From an uncultured Desulfobulbaceae bacterium (GTDB lineage: Bacteria > Desulfobacterota > Desulfobulbia > Desulfobulbales > Desulfobulbaceae), in the NCBI GenBank assembly GCA_945787305.1, contig CALZIH010000235.1:1-6686 (forward strand): 6,686 nt of DNA. The letters are read 5' to 3'. The position numbers were made by a program, and so were the translations under genes. Positions within the stretch are counted from its first letter, which is position 1. Every line of letters begins with the position of its first letter. Below, piece by piece: positions 6,413 to 6,686 of this stretch. The notes under the pieces were generated by a model that was given only the letters and a program-made list of their open reading frames with translations, was not told the DNA's origin and ran no database searches.

Positions 6413-6608
6413 GATCAGCCAGTAGCCCTTCGGAAATCAAAAAACCGACCGCCATGGTATCGAGTTCAGTTGGGGTGCAAAGCAGTGAAACCAGGGATTT
6501 TCCATTCACCATCAAGGTGAAAGTTGTTTCAGCGGCAATCTGGTCTACCAGCTCTTCCGCCTGATCGCCTTTAAATCTTATTATAAGCGTCTCATTAATC
6601 GCATCCAT
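6363..6608 (-). pseudogene. fdhD: Truncated 5' fragment of fdhD (formate dehydrogenase sulfurtransferase)
   Basis: This 81-codon frame starts at ATG and resembles the N-terminal part of FdhD, the sulfurtransferase that passes sulfur from IscS to the Mo/W-bisPGD cofactor of formate dehydrogenases. Diagnostic stretches are TFTLMVNGKSLV (29-40), LLCTPTELD (42-50) and AVGFLISEGLL (53-63), matching the family pattern of a short beta strand, a ctP-x-(D/E)L turn and GF-x-x-SEG. Family members are about 250-280 residues; the catalytic cysteine loop and everything after it are missing, so the product cannot be a working FdhD. Recognisable similarity ends near 6415, and the remaining residues are Ser/Arg/Leu/Phe-rich, read out of frame from the signal peptide of the next gene. 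Its last 50 bases overlap that gene. No strong ribosome site is seen. Either a deletion or rearrangement joined fdhD to the sensor operon, or the assembly is chimeric. A role as a translated leader for the operon is possible but unproven. Confidence 0.78.
6364..6412. other. Near-continuous polypurine tract at the fdhD/sensor-gene junction
   Basis: The plus strand is almost all A and G from 6364 to about 6409, with only three or four pyrimidines, giving a CT-rich coding strand. It encodes the hydrophobic Leu/Ser/Val/Phe signal segment of the binding protein and, in the other frame, the nonsense tail of the fdhD fragment. Signal-peptide codon choice explains part of the bias. The tract also coincides with the point where FdhD similarity ends, so it could mark the recombination joint. 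Confidence 0.5.
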
Positions 6609-6686
6609 ACATTCTAAGATCCGAGCTAAAGGCGCTTAAAAACAGCCGAGCTGACATTTACTGATCTTGATATTTAACTTATCGGC
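6609..6686 (-). promoter_or_regulatory. Leader upstream of the fdhD fragment and sensor operon
   Basis: These 78 bases precede the first start codon on the minus strand and are the only visible place for an operon promoter. The fdhD frame is closed by a TAA at 6636-6638, so the fragment does not extend upstream. A GG-N10-GC spacing occurs (minus-strand GG at 6647-6646, GC at 6635-6634), which would place a sigma-54 start about 14 nt before the ATG, but outside these dinucleotides the match is poor (GGCTG, AAGC). No good -35/-10 pair was recognised. The promoter may lie beyond the window. Confidence 0.25.

Noticed and set aside
6633..6648. GG-N10-GC spacing upstream of the fdhD fragment as an autoregulatory sigma-54 promoter.
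   Set aside because: Only the two dinucleotides and one extra C fit; this is expected by chance every few hundred bases, so it is noted only as part of the leader.

Overview
The window looks like chromosomal DNA of an anaerobic Gram-negative bacterium, most likely a deltaproteobacterium in the broad sense (Desulfobacterota). This is inferred from gene content: a periplasmic PhnD-type sensor protein with its own histidine kinase and sigma-54 activator, a piece of the formate dehydrogenase maturation gene fdhD, and a lipoprotein alpha/beta hydrolase. No rRNA, tRNA, transposase or CRISPR array is visible, so the taxonomy is tentative. All recognisable genes are on the minus strand and are read from right to left.

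Layout in transcription order. At 6608-6363 is the first quarter of an fdhD gene, which stops abruptly. Its end overlaps, in another frame, the start of a 562-residue exported protein (6412-4724) made of two PhnD-like periplasmic binding domains in tandem. A sensor histidine kinase (4727-3090) and an NtrC-type sigma-54-dependent response regulator (3093-1735) follow. Each of these two junctions is a 4-bp ATGA stop/start overlap, so the three genes form a tight, translationally coupled operon. No ABC permease or ATPase is present. The simplest reading is a three-component sensor: the binding protein captures a small ligand in the periplasm, the kinase passes the signal inward, and the regulator switches on sigma-54 promoters. 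The architecture resembles the arsenite-sensing AioX/AioS/AioR module and related sets beside molybdoenzyme genes. The ligand here cannot be read from sequence.

A gap of about 700 bp (1041-1734) follows with no convincing gene. It holds a near-palindromic sigma-54-like -24/-12 match (1173-1188), an 8-bp perfect inverted repeat (1322-1359) and a repeated TACGTAT word. Read on the minus strand these lie upstream of the last gene (1040-15), a predicted lipoprotein serine hydrolase of the monoacylglycerol lipase/lysophospholipase type. That hydrolase is a possible, unproven local target of the regulator.

The main oddities are the broken fdhD fused out of frame to the sensor operon, the doubled PhnD domains with different binding loops, a C-terminal CX3CH motif on the binding protein, a pocket-region cysteine reminiscent of AioX, and a duplicated HAMP unit in the kinase.
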